Assembly (NCBI GenBank): GCA_021029095.1
Contig: JAJOHG010000036.1
Location: forward strand, 186,001 to 250,000
Length of the DNA: 64,000 bases
DNA from: Phellopilus nigrolimitatus
Taxonomy: Eukaryota; Basidiomycota; Agaricomycetes; Hymenochaetales; Hymenochaetaceae
Reading direction: 5' to 3'
In this document: positions 1-12,819 of the stretch, in pieces
Layout: each line of letters begins with the position of its first letter
How positions within the stretch are numbered: the stretch's first letter is position 1
Notes under the pieces: generated by a model
What the model saw: only the letters and a program-made list of their open reading frames with translations
Told to the model about the DNA's origin: nothing
Databases searched by the model: none
Made by a program: the position numbers and the translations under genes

Positions 1-1669
1 GAATAGCAAAGCTTCGAAAAAGAGGATGGCAAGCAGGTGTGGTCTCCAGATAATCTTAAATGGCGCCAAAATGGAGTCCTTCCACGGTTCGCGGAACTTA
101 GACAGGCGCCATCCTGTGAGTCCGAGAAGAGTTTCAATTCGGTATCGCAGGCCAGAAGATTGCCGAGGTGGTATAGTCTTGAGGTGGCGATCGTATAATC
201 TAAATTTGAGGTTTATGAAAAACGCTTTGAGTGTTCGGATGGGAAAGCACTCACGTCTCATCCATAAAGAGGACAATAAGGCCGACAACCACCGCGCCAT
301 AGATAGATGCTATGCCATACGCCCATCGCCAACTGCGGTCTGATTTCAGTGGCGCTCGAGATCTCCTTAACGCCAGTGGACGTACCTAGCTCTGGCAACA
401 AGGAAGCCGAATGCGAAAGGCGAGACGAAAGGAGAGATGATGAACCCCATGGTCCAGAAGTTGAGCTTAGGTACGAAGGTCAGCGGGAATGATCAACAAT
501 GAACCTAATTCAGTGAATCGGGTTGGCAGACCTGTCGAGCTTGCAAATGGAACGGATACAAATCTGCTACGAGGTATAGACCCTACCAAAGCGTGTTCGT
601 GTCAACTTCATGACCCAATGATTTGAGAAGATGGCACCGTAAAGCTACTCACCGTGACTTGCGGACACGTCCTAAGAACCACTGGAGTTAAACAGATTTT
701 TGACACCCATTGGTCTTGATCGACTCACCCAAAGAATGCAGTCAGGCACCGAAAAGCTTAACCGGGTGTAAGAAGGGAATACACTGAATAAACGACAAGA
801 GGCTTGCCTGTGAAGGTCTTAAGCGTAGGCGCGAATGTGCAGCCAACCATAAATCCGAGCGCAAGAAATTGAGACCAGAAAAGTACGGGAAGACGGCCAA
901 GTTTTCTCATGAGCATAACGGCAAACAAGCCGCCCCATCCTGTATCATACTTCAATATAGCGAAGGGGTTTCCAGTCACTTCAAAAGACACATACCTAAT
1001 AGAAATATACTCCAGCTAAATGTCCGTCTCTCAGTGAGCATTGATTAAATCTTAGAGAACCGACATCCTCACTTTGAAGTCAGGTTATTGATGACGCCCG
1101 AGGTAGTGTTGAACTGTTCGGCCAGCGCGAAAATGCCCGCAATACCTGTCAATGCAGTACTTAATCAGACAGGCTTATAATCAAGATACCGCTGCTAGAC
1201 CGACCTACGCCCGAATCAAAATCGGGGATGATGGCAGCTAGAGTGATTATGATGAGATGCACGGTCTTTTTGCGGTCTGTCCACTGCAGAAGAGCACAAA
1301 TGAAGGCGTCAGAGATGCACATTGAAACATAGGTATAAATATTAGAGCGCTCACATTCTGAGGGTCATTCGGGTCATCTGAAGGCTGAGGCCAGAGCACT
1401 TTCGTGCCATCGCGAGAGAGCTTGAGTCGAGATGCGACTTTCTCTCCAAACTCCAATTTGGCCTCCCTGGTCGAGTCGCAGACTGAGCAATGCACCACAT
1501 CGAATACAACGGGGACTCACTCTGGGTCTACAACAAGACTGCCCGCCTTCTCTTCGTAGTAGTACGCAAGGTTGACCTCAGACGACTGGCTGCTCTCGCC
1601 TAAAGACTTGTGCTCGGAGTTTTCCTTCTCTAAGTCCAACGTGATAATCTTGCCGGTCTCTGCAGCCAT
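1..1669 (-). CDS. MFS (major facilitator superfamily) transporter, C-terminus cut by window edge
   Basis: Probable proton-coupled exporter or drug/metabolite transporter of the fungal plasma membrane. The start is the ATG at 1669 (MAAETGKIITLDLEKEN). A first intron lies near 1497-1530 (gtgagt...ctcag). The next exon contains the pre-TM1 motif LWPQPSDDPNDPQN, which is characteristic of fungal DHA1-type MFS proteins and is followed after another intron by WTDRKKTVHLIIITLAAIIP (TM1). Further exons give hydrophobic segments such as LNFWTMGFIISPFVSPFAFG and WRWAYGIASIYGAVVVGLIVLFMDET-like sequence (about 250-480). The last part in view, around 1-230, encodes the cytoplasmic linker before the second six-helix half. 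The gene runs off the left edge, so the second half is missing. Substrate cannot be inferred. Exon boundaries after the second intron are approximate. Confidence 0.85.
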
Positions 1670-3041
1670 GGCGTAGAGTAGTGAACGTGAGCGGAGGAGA
1701 GTACGATGCAGCTGACGGGAAACGGAATCCCTCGATTGGTTTATATGGACTATCGCGGCGCATGATGTGAATTGGTTCAGGTAACGTACACCCTGGACCA
1801 GTACGGGTTTCACATGCGAGCAGCTTCCATATTGAATTGAGTCTACCGGTGGTAACAAATAAAGACTTCTTGATCTTAGATGCTGAAGCGCCTTCTTCAT
1901 TGGCTACTTCGCGCGCAGCGGCCGCCTACATAGGCATCACGGAAATCGAATAGACTCCTGTTCCGCAACATATAATTTCGGCCATCTAACATATCTGACC
2001 AAAGAGTTTCCTGGAAAGTTTTGGTCAACTGTACAAAAAATTAAAACAAGATTACGGGCCGCACGACATTAATGTGGAAGAAACTGAAGATGTGACCATG
2101 TTGGGAAGCTGGTGATCATGAGAGTGGGAGGGGAAGAGAGGCGCGAGATGCGGTAGATCCCATTAACCTAAGATTTGCCTAATTTGGCTCGTACATCTCG
2201 AACGCCAATTTCCATGGCGGCACACAAGTTCTGGAATCAGCTCTTCGTCTTCAAATGGTCAGGAATAGTTAGGTGGCCTTAAGCAAAGAGAGCTCTAAAA
2301 ATGTCGAAGGAGAAAGATCGGGATGGCACGTTAAATGCAATTAGACAGTATAGCAGAAGACGACCGGCCTTGGAAGAATGCAAGACATCGAAGAGCCTAT
2401 CAGTCCCCATGACCTCCCATGACACAAGGAAGAAGAGCCTACATATAGTTCAGATGATCAGCAGGACCGTTCATGACAACAATTTATGGCCAATCGCGTA
2501 AATAATAGCACGGGACTTCTCGAGCACCATTCGTGCCTGACAGACTGTTTACATATGCACTCATTCACAGCACAAAAAGGTCCACCTTATTACAGCTACG
2601 GACCTGAAGAGGTGCAAAAAAAAAAAAAAAGATCCAAGCCACTGCGAGAAGTAGGAGCAAACCTCGTGTGACTCGTCCTTAAATACACCACTGGCCGAGA
2701 GAGCTACCCAGAGATACGTTTTGAGAAATCATTGTACATTGCTGGGAACCGCTTCATCGATTTACACGCCGATCGTGGTGGAGTTGTCTCTGCAATTGCA
2801 CTACCTGAAAGTCATGCTTTTCGGTGGTATTTAGCAAAAACAGAAAAGTTTAATGTCAATGTAGTCGTATAAGTTAGATGACGTTTTAGCCTAAGAGTAT
2901 AGCCCTAGAAATCCATTGTAAGAATCACTCGAAGTCAAACCAGTTACGGCCAACTAACCTATACAATTGCCTCCTTTTCTCCAAAGGGCACCCTCCCCCT
3001 TCTCTTATTTGGTAGAGTGCCTGATCTTGATCACTTCTTGT
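1670..3041. other. Intergenic region, no supported gene
   Basis: About 1.4 kb between the 5' end of the MFS gene and the 3' end of the MATE gene. It holds only short chance ORFs and an A-tract of about 15 bases near 2617-2631. No family-level similarity, tRNA or repeat was recognised. The MFS promoter should lie in 1670-2100. Confidence 0.5.
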
Positions 3042-5925
3042 TCATGCCTCGCCGCCTCTTCTCTCTTCGTCACTCTGATCCTTTTCGAGGCGCGTGCGCA
3101 CCTTCTGCACTTCTCGCGCCCAGTCCGTGCGCAAGCAGAGCCACACCCCGACGGTGGAGCCGTACACCAGTGAGACAGTCAGCCCGACCCAGAGGCCCAT
3201 CAGCTCGAGTTCGCGCGCGAACGCGAGCCAGATCCCGAAGGGAATGCCAATAACGTAGTATGCGCTGCGAACAAATAGGGTTGGTTGTGGTCGTGTGTGG
3301 TGTGGCACGGAAAAAAATTCATACCTCAAATTCAGCAATGCACCGGTGAACTGTAATTAAGTCACGTTAGAAGGATTCTGTCCCGATTGTATTATTGTAA
3401 ACATAAGCGCACCTGTTTACCTCTAGCACGCAAAATCCCTCCCGTGACAGCGCCAAGGCCGTCAACGACTTGAAATAATGCAACGAGCGGGAGGATGGAT
3501 GCAACCAGCGAGACGACCTCTGCAGAGAATTGAATTTGGAAGCATCGAACATAATAAGGCTAGCCTCAGCACAGCATCCAAGTATCTACGTCTTTGATAA
3601 CACGCACGCGGATCATCATTGAAAAGGTGTCCCCACGACTTCCGGAAAATCAGGAACATCGCACTGTTTGAATTTGATGGCGCTATAAGCGCTATCTTTA
3701 GGAAACGTATTTTTCTAAATCACCTACCTGTTGAATCCAGCGAAGACGAGCGCGCCAAGGAGCGAAACCTGCGCCGCAATGCCCGCGCGAGGTGCGTTCT
3801 CCTCACCCAATAAGTTTCCAATGCTGCATTATTGTCGTCATATAAAAATCGGATGTGAGCAGAAAGGAACGCGAAGAAGGCAAGGAGAAGCGCACCGAAC
3901 GGAGGCAGCGACACTGAGCGCGAAAGGTGCCTGGTAGGTCGTCGACGCGGAGACGAGAAGAACGGACTGTGTAGCGAGTGCGACCGGGCCCAAACTGGAT
4001 GGAATAGTGTTGTGTCAGCTTTGTGGGGCATTGAATAAGGGAACCGCGGTCCTACAGGCTGGCGGCGACTAGAAACGAGAAGAGTTAGAATTACAATGTA
4101 AGTATGAGATTGAGTAATACACGCACGGCCGATGAGCTCCCAGGACCACCACTCTGACGCCGTTTGACCTGTGGCACAAAATACATATCTCAATTATTAA
4201 GGGGTCGAAAAAGTAGTACGCACCAACTCCCGCGAGCCCGAGCTGAACGAGTACGCCTAGACTCGTGAAGCAGCGGCGCGAAAGCGGGTGCCAAGCCGTG
4301 TGTGGGACAAAGAAGATACCATAGAGAAGTGAGGCGAGCGCGATGAGGTTGAAGGAGACGGCAGTCGCGATCGGTGCTCCAATGAAACCCAGGCGCACGG
4401 GCGCAGGACCCCACACTAGTTGACGATATCAGATGCGAAAAAATCTGTTCAGTGAGTGCGGTGGGATAGACAGCGAACCCGAACTCACCGAGAACGTAGT
4501 TGAGAAGTGCATTGATTGGTGCGACAGCAAGGATGACACGTGTCGGGACCGCGAAGAGGCCTGGAGGACATAGTTCAGCGAGTTCAAAATGTTTTTGGAG
4601 GTAGAAAGGTACCTTGCGACTGAAAGTACCGACTATAAAAGTTAAGCTTCGGCGTTCGCAACACACGGAAGAAGCTTACCGAGATATCTGATTGAACGCA
4701 TATGCTGGAAGGCCGAGAACGGCCCAACGAAGGTAGGTTGCGGCGAGGCTTGCGACCTCGGGATCCTGTCGGAGAAGGAGCAGAATGGCCTCCGCGTTGG
4801 TCCAGATCGCAATGATAGGCACAAGCGTCGCGGCCATGACAACAACCATGCGCTGCGCCCAGAGACCGACGAGCTGCGGTTGGGACGAGGTCCACGCACT
4901 GGGAAGCATGGTATCAAGCGTGGACGCAAAGCCTTGAATGATGCTGAAGCCGGTTACACTCGCAGTCATGGAGCCGAGCGTAGATGCAGCAAGTGCGGTA
5001 GTGGACAGGTGTCCAATGGAAACGACAGATGCGATAATGAGAGAATATTCGAGGAGGTGCGTTCTGAAGGAGAATAGTTAGAATGAATGTCGAGGAATTT
5101 TAGACCCGTAAGCGAAGGCAACCAAAGTCAACGAGCAAGCCACGATAAACTCTCCGTTTGAGATTTGTCGGAAATGAAAGCTCTTTTTCGAGAAAGCTCA
5201 ACGTTTGCCTAAGTATTCATTTGAAAAGGAGACGCAATCGCACTCCAAAATCAAACTTTTCTTATCAAGGAAAAGCTGAGCTCATGCTTTCGTTGGAGTG
5301 ATAACATTCTATGGCTCATGTACGACTTGTAGTTTTTCAAAGAATATTCGCGACAGTAGATGAAAGAAAGTTGGAATAAATAAACGCACCCAAAAACTGG
5401 CATAGTGTATTTCATAAGGATCTTGCTCTCCTCCCAATACTTGACAAAAGTGCTCTGTCCTTCAAAGTCCTCCCTGTCTTCTCCGTCGACCTCCTCTTCG
5501 ATGCGGGGAACGAGAGGGCCCAGAAGCGGAGTGTTCTCCGTAGGGATGATAGACTTAGAGCCACTGGTCCACTGACGCGTGTTGTCGTGGTCAGTCGAAT
5601 GAGGTAGCGGGAGAGGCGCCATGGACGGGTTGAGCGGACGGATGTACTCCTTCGGGAAACTGCTTCGGCGGGAGCGCCCAGGACCGTCGCGGTGGGCCAG
5701 TGAGCTTGTGCCATGTGCACGAGGTGTACTAATAGTAGGAAGATCGTCTTGAGACGCGATAGCTGCCTCATTGTTTTCTAAGTTGGAGTTATCGTCATCG
5801 TCGTCGTTGTTATCGTTGTCGTCACTGTCGCCGTGTCCGAGTTGTGCAGCCGCGTAGCGCGAAAGCAAAGCGTAGTCTGAGGGAAGCGACGAGGGTGTTG
5901 AGTAGTGGACGTAGGTGGAAGACAT
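3042..5925 (-). CDS. MATE family multidrug/toxin extrusion transporter
   Basis: Membrane antiporter of the MATE (MatE) family, probably exporting organic cations or xenobiotics. The start is the ATG at 5925 (MSSTYVHYSTPSSLP). A hydrophilic N-terminal tail of about 170 residues rich in Asp/Asn precedes the core, which begins VKYWEESKILMKYTMPVFG, the usual MATE entry helix. After a roughly 330-bp intron come LEYSLIIASVVSIGHLSTTA and TASVTGFSIIQGFASTLDT (4915-5063), then LRWAVLGLPAYAFNQISR, LFAVPTRVILAVAPINALLN, RLGFIGAPIATAVSFNLIAL and, in the last exon, IGIPFGIWLAFARELELMGL with stop at 3042-3044. These match the order of helices in fungal MATE proteins such as yeast Erc1. At least seven introns are present and the exact boundaries in the 3340-4200 part are unclear. 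No in-frame break was evident. Confidence 0.85.
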
Positions 5926-6608
5926 GATGCTAGCTAGTTTGACTTGTCCAAAATGCAATAAATATCAAAGTGCACAAGATAGTTCGTTTCGCCGAATGAT
6001 AGCTGATTTGTTCTTCGCTCCCGACCTCACAAAGTCAAACGTCAGTCTAAGTCGATGTGACACGAGAGTCGCAGACTCGCTTCAAAAGTCGGATGATCTT
6101 TTTTCGGTTCCGCTAACACCACTTAGCTAAGATAAGATAACCACGTGCAACAAGATTTTCGTCGATCCGCTGGCGAGGTTGCGGTTCGGCCCGGCTCCTG
6201 CTGTCCTTTCCTTTAGTTCGCCTCAGTCAACAGGATTGGTATCCATTGGAAACTTCGCTGTCGACTCTACTTATTTCTGCTGCTGCTACAACTGCCGAAT
6301 GACTTCTTGTACATCTGTGCTCTAGTGACACCAGCGCAACGCCTGACCGTGCCGGACCGTCCAGCATATGGTCACCGGGACATTCATCCATCTGGGCCGA
6401 TTGAAGCGCTGCGAGTTCTTGTGCGCTTGCACGCTGAATGATGTCTGATGCTTCGTCTCTACGGGCACATGTCCATGGTTTTTTGTCTATATCGAGGTCT
6501 TGCCGTGATGTCGCTCGTCGCTCGTCGCGCGCGGTCCGTGGCCTTCTCCGTCGTCTGGATAAATAGCGAGTGACGGAACGAAGATACATCCACAAGCATC
6601 TCGAAACA
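5926..6608. promoter_or_regulatory. Divergent promoter region between MATE and GH51 genes
   Basis: 683 bp shared by two divergently transcribed genes. It contains a double GATA motif (GATAAGATAA at about 6130-6140), the type of site bound by fungal nitrogen-response GATA factors, followed at 6142-6147 by CACGTG, a bHLH E-box. Functional use is inference. Confidence 0.35.
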
Positions 6609-9600
6609 ATGCTCTCATCAGCTTTCATTGCGCTTTGGGCTTTCGTGTGCGTAGTTCAGGCTGCGAATTTCTCGATTGTTGTAAATGGCAGTGCGAGCCA
6701 TTCTATTCCTGACACGTTGTGTAGGCCTCATATATTTTTAGTAATATGCTGACGTCCTGTACTGACTTGCGACTTGCGAACAGATGGTTTGATGTTCGAG
6801 GTAAAGTTTTTGTCGTTTGTTGTCGTGCATACGCTAACATTCAGTACAATCATACGTAAAAGGATATAAGTGTTCGTTATCATCTTATTTATGATCGCCT
6901 TCTCTAGCTTACAAGTTGTCTTGACAGCATGTGAATTCAAAATCATGTCTAGTTGAAACGCGAGTACTGACGCGTATTTCAAGAGTGGAGATGGTGGCCT
7001 TTACGCGGAATGTGAGTTACAATTTACATAGGGACAAGAAGGACACAATTCGAATGGATTTCGCAGTGCTTCAGAATCGCGCCTTTCAGCAGGTTGTACC
7101 GGGTATGTCTGTCTAGCTTCATATCTGTCCAGTAATGACCAGATTTTAAAGTTGACTATTCGTAGGAACATCAGGGTCACTTACAGCCTGGTCAGCTGTC
7201 AAGGGCGCGCAGATCAGCGTCGTCAACAGCACGTCTCCGCTGTCATCCGCTCTTCCGAACTCACTGCAAGTCCAGATCCCGTCGGGTAGCTCCGGAGCTG
7301 TTGGTGTGGCGAATTCGGGTTACTTTGGTTCGTTTATTTCGGAATCAATCATCTTCATGTGGCTCAGAACGTTTCTACATGTACCAGGAATAAATGTGAA
7401 CCAATCGTGGACCTACAACGCATCCTTCTTCTACAAATTTGCCGAGGGCTCGGCTTTCAACGGCAGCCTTACCGCGTCACTCGTCGCCCTCGATGGCACC
7501 GTCCTCGCGTCCTCTTCGTCAAACGTCTCTGGCGTCGCAAACTGGACCGAGTTCTTCGTGCAGCTCTCGCCAAATGCGTCCGGGGCGAATACGAACAACT
7601 CGTTCCTGGTCACATTGGACGGAGGGGCAGCCGCTGGCGAGACAGTATTCTTTAGCCTATTCTCACTTTTCCCGCCGACCTATAAGAACAGGAAGAATGG
7701 AATGCGTGTGGATCTCGCTCAGGCGAGTTTTTCGCGACCGAAAAGACCCGGTTGATTGAAATTTATGAGTGTTTCTACGGCTCTAGGCTCTTGCAGACAT
7801 GAAACCCGCATTTTTTCGGTTCCCTGGTGGGAACAATCTCGTAAGTCGTGCTGTCAACCTCTGACTCGTATCTTGCACTGATGGCAATAATAGGAGGTAC
7901 AGCTGGCATTAGCCTCTAATTGTGTAGAGAATACTCATTTATTATGGCTAAGGGGCAATCCATTGGAGGCAGATGGATATGGAATAATACGGTCGGACCG
8001 TTGACCAACCGCCCTGGTCGGTTGGGCGACTGGAGCTACATCAATACAGAGTGATTCTGGTGCTTTCAATTAGTACATGACTGGTGCTGATTGTCTTTTT
8101 TTCAGTGGGTTAGGTCTCAAAGAGTACCTTGACTTTCTTGAAGACGAAGGCATGCAGTCTATCATGGCAGTCTGGGCCGGTGAGCAATCTGCCATTGTCA
8201 AATTTAGGATTGGACAGTCGTTTATGCATGCCAACTACCAGGATACTCTTTCAACGGCACAGTCGCTGAAGAAGATATCGCTCCCTACATACAGGAGGCC
8301 ATCGACCAGGTATGTGTATTCGTCGACGCTATGCGCATTCGAACCAAGATGCGACGTCGGACAGATCAACTTCGTTGTAGGTGACCCAGCGAAGAGTGAG
8401 GCAGGTAAGACCATAATTTTGATTTAGATGATCTAATTCATAACTAATGCTTTGCGAAGCTGCGCTTCGAGCCTCCCTAGGCCATCCGGAAGCATACCCG
8501 CTCCAGTGGGTCGAGATCGGCAATGAGGACTTCGTTGCGGCGGACACGTATTCGGCGTATCGCTGGAGTGACTTCGTGGGCAATCTGAGCGCCGCGTTCC
8601 CAGATCTTCGTAGGATTCAGTGATATCATAGTGCCTGCTCTTTGTCTAACAAGAATGGCAACAGATTTTCTTGCTACAACGTACGCGTTTGACCCGGTTC
8701 TGTCGCCAAGCCCCGAACTTTACGATGTCCACGTTTATCAGACTCCGAGTGGGTATTTCGCTTGGTTTCCTTCGTTATGCATCTTATACAAAATACAGCT
8801 TGGTTTTCTGAGAACACCTTTATCTACGATGGCTATGAAGTACAACGTGCTCAAATCTGGGTTGGTGCATAAAACTGATTTCTCTACCGTATAGCGTGAC
8901 GGGACAAAATACTTCGAGGTGAGATTGTCAATGCTATGGAATATCGGCTGTGAATATAGCTGTTTTGACGGACTACTAGGGCGAGTACGCTGCGACCTCT
9001 AACGCCGATGGACACCTCAGCTTCCCGATCATGTCTGGCGAGTCACATAGAGATGCTGCAGGCTTTGACATACGATTCTGAAAGAGCTATCAGGTTCGGC
9101 CGGGGAAGCGGCATTCATGACTGGTTTTGAAAGGAACTCTGACATTGTCTTCGCTGCGGCATATGCGCCTCTTCTCTCGGTTTGTGGGCTCACTCTCGAA
9201 AAAATGACGTGCCAGTAACCTCGTGCTCTGTAGAGCATAGATAACTTCCAATGGGTGCGTTTGCGTGGCTGCTGTGCTTGCCTTTATTTTCTAACTTTCA
9301 TCCTAGACGCCAAACTTGATCAGCTTTGAGTATGCTTTCGTTTCACCTCGAACGTTTTTGTTCTTCTCAGAGCCTAATGTTTTTTTTGTTAGCGCTGCCA
9401 ACGTGTATCTATCATCGAGTTACTATGTACAGAAGGTAAGTACACTGGGATGTCAGACGAGAGCTCGATCCGAGGCTTATGCGATGTTGGTATATACGCG
9501 CAGCTGTTCAGCCTGAGCAAGGGAACAGAATACTTACCAAGCACGCTACCCTCGACTAATGGCACCACTTTTTGGAGCGTTACGCGCGACACCGAAGAAG

Positions 9601-9901
9601 GCAATGTCTTTATTAAAGTGCGTGCTTTCTGCTCTTTCACGGAATCCGTTGAGTATCGACGCCGGTACTTCTGCAGATTGCGAACACTGCGTCCGACCCT
9701 GCACAACTCTCGTTTAAGCTGCCTTTCAGCGTCGCGCCAATGGGCAATGCGCAGGTGCTCACAGGCAGTGCAAATGCGACCAACTCGCCTGCAACACCAG
9801 AGGCTGTCGTACCAAATAACTCGCAGTTCGACGCGAGTGAAGAGTTCGAATGGACCGCGCCTGGGTTCAGTGTGAGCGTGCTGACGCTCAATGTGCAATG
9901 A
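6609..9901 (+). CDS. GH51 alpha-L-arabinofuranosidase, secreted
   Basis: Exo-acting enzyme that removes terminal alpha-L-arabinofuranosyl groups from arabinoxylan, arabinan or pectin during plant cell-wall breakdown. The start at 6609 gives a signal peptide ([18 protein letters not shown]). Exons then read [26 protein letters not shown], an N-terminal carbohydrate-binding-like beta domain (about 7170-7640), [20 protein letters not shown], and the catalytic TIM barrel with [11 protein letters not shown]. The acid/base Glu is in EIGNEDF (codon 8525-8527). [20 protein letters not shown] follows, then a GEY motif whose Glu (8983-8985) is the likely nucleophile. The C-terminal beta domain ends [18 protein letters not shown] with stop 9899-9901. 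Roughly 14 or more short introns are present. The one at 9038-9093 fits only as GC-AG. One small exon between 6800 and 6985 was not resolved. The gene otherwise looks intact. Confidence 0.88.
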
Positions 9902-10066
9902 GGGAAAAAACAATCAACGAATGCGAGGGCATACTACTTTAGTGACCAATTAGCTGAGAGATGAGTTGTCACTGGTTATTAGGTAGCAGATATGTACTGT
10001 ATACGCGTCGAACAGAAATGGGCATTTTTATAATTCTACGCCGTCAAATTGACTTACGAAATAATC

Positions 10067-11784
10067 TCATAAATAGTCGAGTCCTATGCCAATCTGAAAT
10101 CCACGGCGGTGTGCATCGCTCCTATTTGCGGCAACCGGAACGCCAAAATTAAACTCAACGCGGACGGGGTCAAGGCGATAGAGTAGACCGATGCCTGCAG
10201 AAATAGAAGGCCGGGAGACGCACGAGCGCACACTATCCAGGAGCGGGATTTCTGTACGCGAGAATTAAGTTTGTTTGAGCGACGAAAAATGAAAAGGTCA
10301 AGACTTACCCCTGTTAAGCCCATCGAGATGGCCGGCATTGAGGAAGAAGTGGGTTTTGACTGGCCATTGGGACCTTTTCGGGAGATCCGAAATCAAGCTG
10401 ACACCCGCGGCCCAGAATAGGTCCCCGCCGAGCGCATCGCTGCCGTCCCGAGGTCCGAGCCCGTTCTGGTGGAACATGCGTACGTCGAGCGGACCACCGA
10501 GCGTAAACCGATCTGCAAGGCGCGGGACACGATCAGGGGATGAACTGAGCGGATAGATGTACCCTGTGCGCGCGGAGAAAGAAAGTGTGGAGTTGGTCAA
10601 GAGGGAGCGGGCAGTCTGAAAGGCAAGTGATGATTTGAAGAAGGCGACGGAACCTCCGAGACCTGCTAGTTCCTGAAGCACCGCGTGTCAAAAATCAGTT
10701 AAAGAAGAACAGATGAAGCGTACGTGGTATGAGCGGAAGAGGGAGCCTCGCGAAGGCACGGCCTTGTCGTCTCGCGAGTCGAATGTCCAGACGTGCGAGA
10801 GTGCAGACTTGACCGAATGCCCTGCAGCCTCGCGGATGCTGATGGAGGCAGTCGGCGTTAGCGTATGGATGTGCCGCAGCGCGGCTTCGTACGCGAACTC
10901 GCTCGTTGTGCGTCGGCCTACAGTCTGCACGAGTAGGCGTTAATTGGAATCAACGCACGAACAGAGCATGACAAAAGCTAACCTAGCTCACCCTTATGAC
11001 AGCTCGCAAGCCACGAACACCCTCAATACAGCTCGCAAAGCCGGTCCAGTCCTTCTCTAAACCAAACACGGAGAGCTCCCCGCGGGTCCTGAGCGACGGA
11101 GTGAGGGGAGCTGATAAGGCGATGTAGGCCGGCGAGGCGGGTCTTGAGCCCGGAGGAGATAGCAGCCTCAAGGCTTTCTGCGCCGCCGAAGGCATTGCGT
11201 GCACGACCCTGGATGGTGACGCTGCCTTCCTGGTCGCCCAGCTCGGTGGAGGTCTTTAGAAAGTACCGGCCTTTATGCCGAGTATCGAAGACGAGATCAA
11301 CATCGCCTGAGCTAGCGAGAGCGTCGCGCGACGCCTGAATGCGAGGGAGGACAGCGGCGAAGATGTCGGTGTCCAATAGAGTGTTAGTAAGGTGCTTCGT
11401 GGTTTGGAGAACATCCTTTAGACTAGAAATGTCGGCATGAAGGGTAGTGTCGAGATGGGGCTTAATGAGCCAGCTGAGGAAAGCCGGCCGGGTCTGGGCC
11501 GCACCTCGGACGCGCACGGACGCGATGCGCATCGGCGTGTCCATGTTCGCCTTGATCTAGGATAGAGGTTAATGAAGGCACAAAAATTCAATGCTACAAC
11601 GCACAAGGTCTGCGAGATAGAGTATGGCGGACTCGTATTCGCCTTTCAGTCGCCGTTCGACTCGCTCCTCCTGCCATTTTCTCACTTTTTCAAAGTCAGA
11701 CATGTCTGGTTCGCCATCGTAGGGAGCGGACGTGTTGGCGAGCGGCGGCGCGAATCGCTCAGCGAGGGAGACTGGTTCCGTCAT
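10067..11784 (-). CDS. SAM50: Sorting and assembly machinery beta-barrel subunit Sam50 (Omp85 family)
   Basis: Mitochondrial outer-membrane beta-barrel that inserts other barrel proteins (Tom40, porin). The start at 11784 (MTEPVSLAERFAPPL) leads through a charged segment (EKVRKWQEERVERRLKGEYE), an intron, and a POTRA domain beginning MRIASVRVRGAAQTRPAFLS (11544 downward). The barrel follows: VDLVFDTRHKGRYFLKTSTE, FSARTGYIYPLSSSPDRVPR, ADRFTLGGPLDVRMF, WPVKTHFFLNAGHLDGLNRG. The C-terminus FQIGIGLDYL matches the conserved end of Sam50 proteins, including its final barrel strand. The stop is at 10067-10069. About five introns are present. Length is about 470-500 residues once spliced, as expected. 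It is divergent from the small gene starting at 11881 across only 96 bp. Confidence 0.88.
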
Positions 11785-11880
11785 CCTCCAGGACGTGACT
11801 GTCGCGGCGCGTAGAAAAACTCTTTTACAGTTGTCACGTGCACCTTACAGGTGGTTATCACGTGCTTTCCTGAGATCGAC
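11785..11880. promoter_or_regulatory. 96-bp bidirectional promoter with two CACGTG boxes
   Basis: Two E-boxes, GTCACGTG at about 11833-11840 and ATCACGTG at about 11857-11864, lie between the start codons of SAM50 (minus) and the 99-residue ORF (plus). The first exactly fits the RTCACRTG consensus of Cbf1-type bHLH factors, which regulate respiratory and sulfur genes in fungi. Use by either gene is inference. Confidence 0.5.
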
Positions 11881-12246
11881 ATGCCAAACCCGTTAGTGCA
11901 CGGTGAATGCATCTGCATGTCCGTCCTTTCTCGCTCTTCCTTACTGTCCGAACCCGCAATTCAGGCAGGGCACGAAGCCTTTAGGTGAGCAAAGCTCACG
12001 CGATAAGTTAAACACCGAAGGACAGGTCGAAACTAACTGTTTCTTTCCAGGTTATCTCTTCGGAACTACTATTGTTACGAAGGGAGTGAAGCTCAGCAAC
12101 GAGCGACTACGCAGGACGAGGATAAGAAGGAGGACAGCCAGCTGTTGAAGAGCGTGAAGGACAGCACGAGGCGCGCGGCGGAGGCTCAGCATGGGCTCAT
12201 TGTGCAGGTGCTCAAGGATGTGCTTTTCTCATCGCGGACGGACTAA
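11881..12246 (+). CDS. Small two-exon hypothetical protein (99 residues)
   Basis: Not recognised. ATG at 11881 (MPNPLVHGECICMSVL), exon 1 to 11984, an intron 11985-12050 with good GTGAGC donor and pyrimidine-rich TTTCTTTCCAG acceptor, and exon 2 12051-12246 ending DVLFSSRTD and TAA. Splicing joins the exons exactly in frame (300 nt), which supports a real gene. The second half is hydrophilic and probably helical (DEDKKEDSQLLKSVKDSTRR). It lies head-to-head with SAM50 and shares its 96-bp promoter, so co-regulation with a mitochondrial gene is possible. The start codon could lie elsewhere and no function is assigned. Confidence 0.45.
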
Positions 12247-12819
12247 GGTTGAAGAGCAGATACGGGTTCTGCTGTGCTAGTGATGCCGTTGCGAGCACAG
12301 TAAGTACAGGTGCAGCGGCATCGGTGAAGACGATTGCGCCAGCAGACGGAGACTATTGTTGTGAGCGGAAGTACGGGGTCAAACGATGCAGCGATGACAC
12401 TGTCGTAAATGAGAATCTGTGCTACATTTACATACTGCGTTGTTCGACTGTCGTTATTGTGGTCTATAACATAGAAATAAATACATTGCTATCTTATCCT
12501 TCAAAGCGACTTCTGCAAAGTTTTGTTTTTACAGTAGGAAATAAAGGTGTTCCATCCTAAGAACCAACTGCGATTCGAGCCTTGAATGTTTGCGAGGACA
12601 TGTTGTGCTGCATGAAGTAAGGACAGTTGGGAGTGGGGAGGGGAAGGATTCGCAGTCGACAACGAGAACTAGGAAATGGGGACATGGTGGAAGTGAAGAG
12701 GCCGAAGACGACGACGACGACGACAATGTGGAACTGCTCACCATCGCACAGGCTTCGAAGTTCGTCAGCTATGTACAAAAGCATGGAAGAAAGAGACGAA
12801 CCTGCACAGGCCGCTGAAG
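12247..12819. other. Intergenic region, no supported gene
   Basis: 573 bp between the convergent small ORF and the protease-like gene. It contains a short GAC trinucleotide run (about 12706-12723). ORFs here are low-complexity serine- or cysteine-rich reads of this repeat and are not credible genes. Confidence 0.4.

Noticed and set aside
2617..2631. A-tract as a retroposon tail
   Set aside because: No adjacent element body or TSD could be identified.
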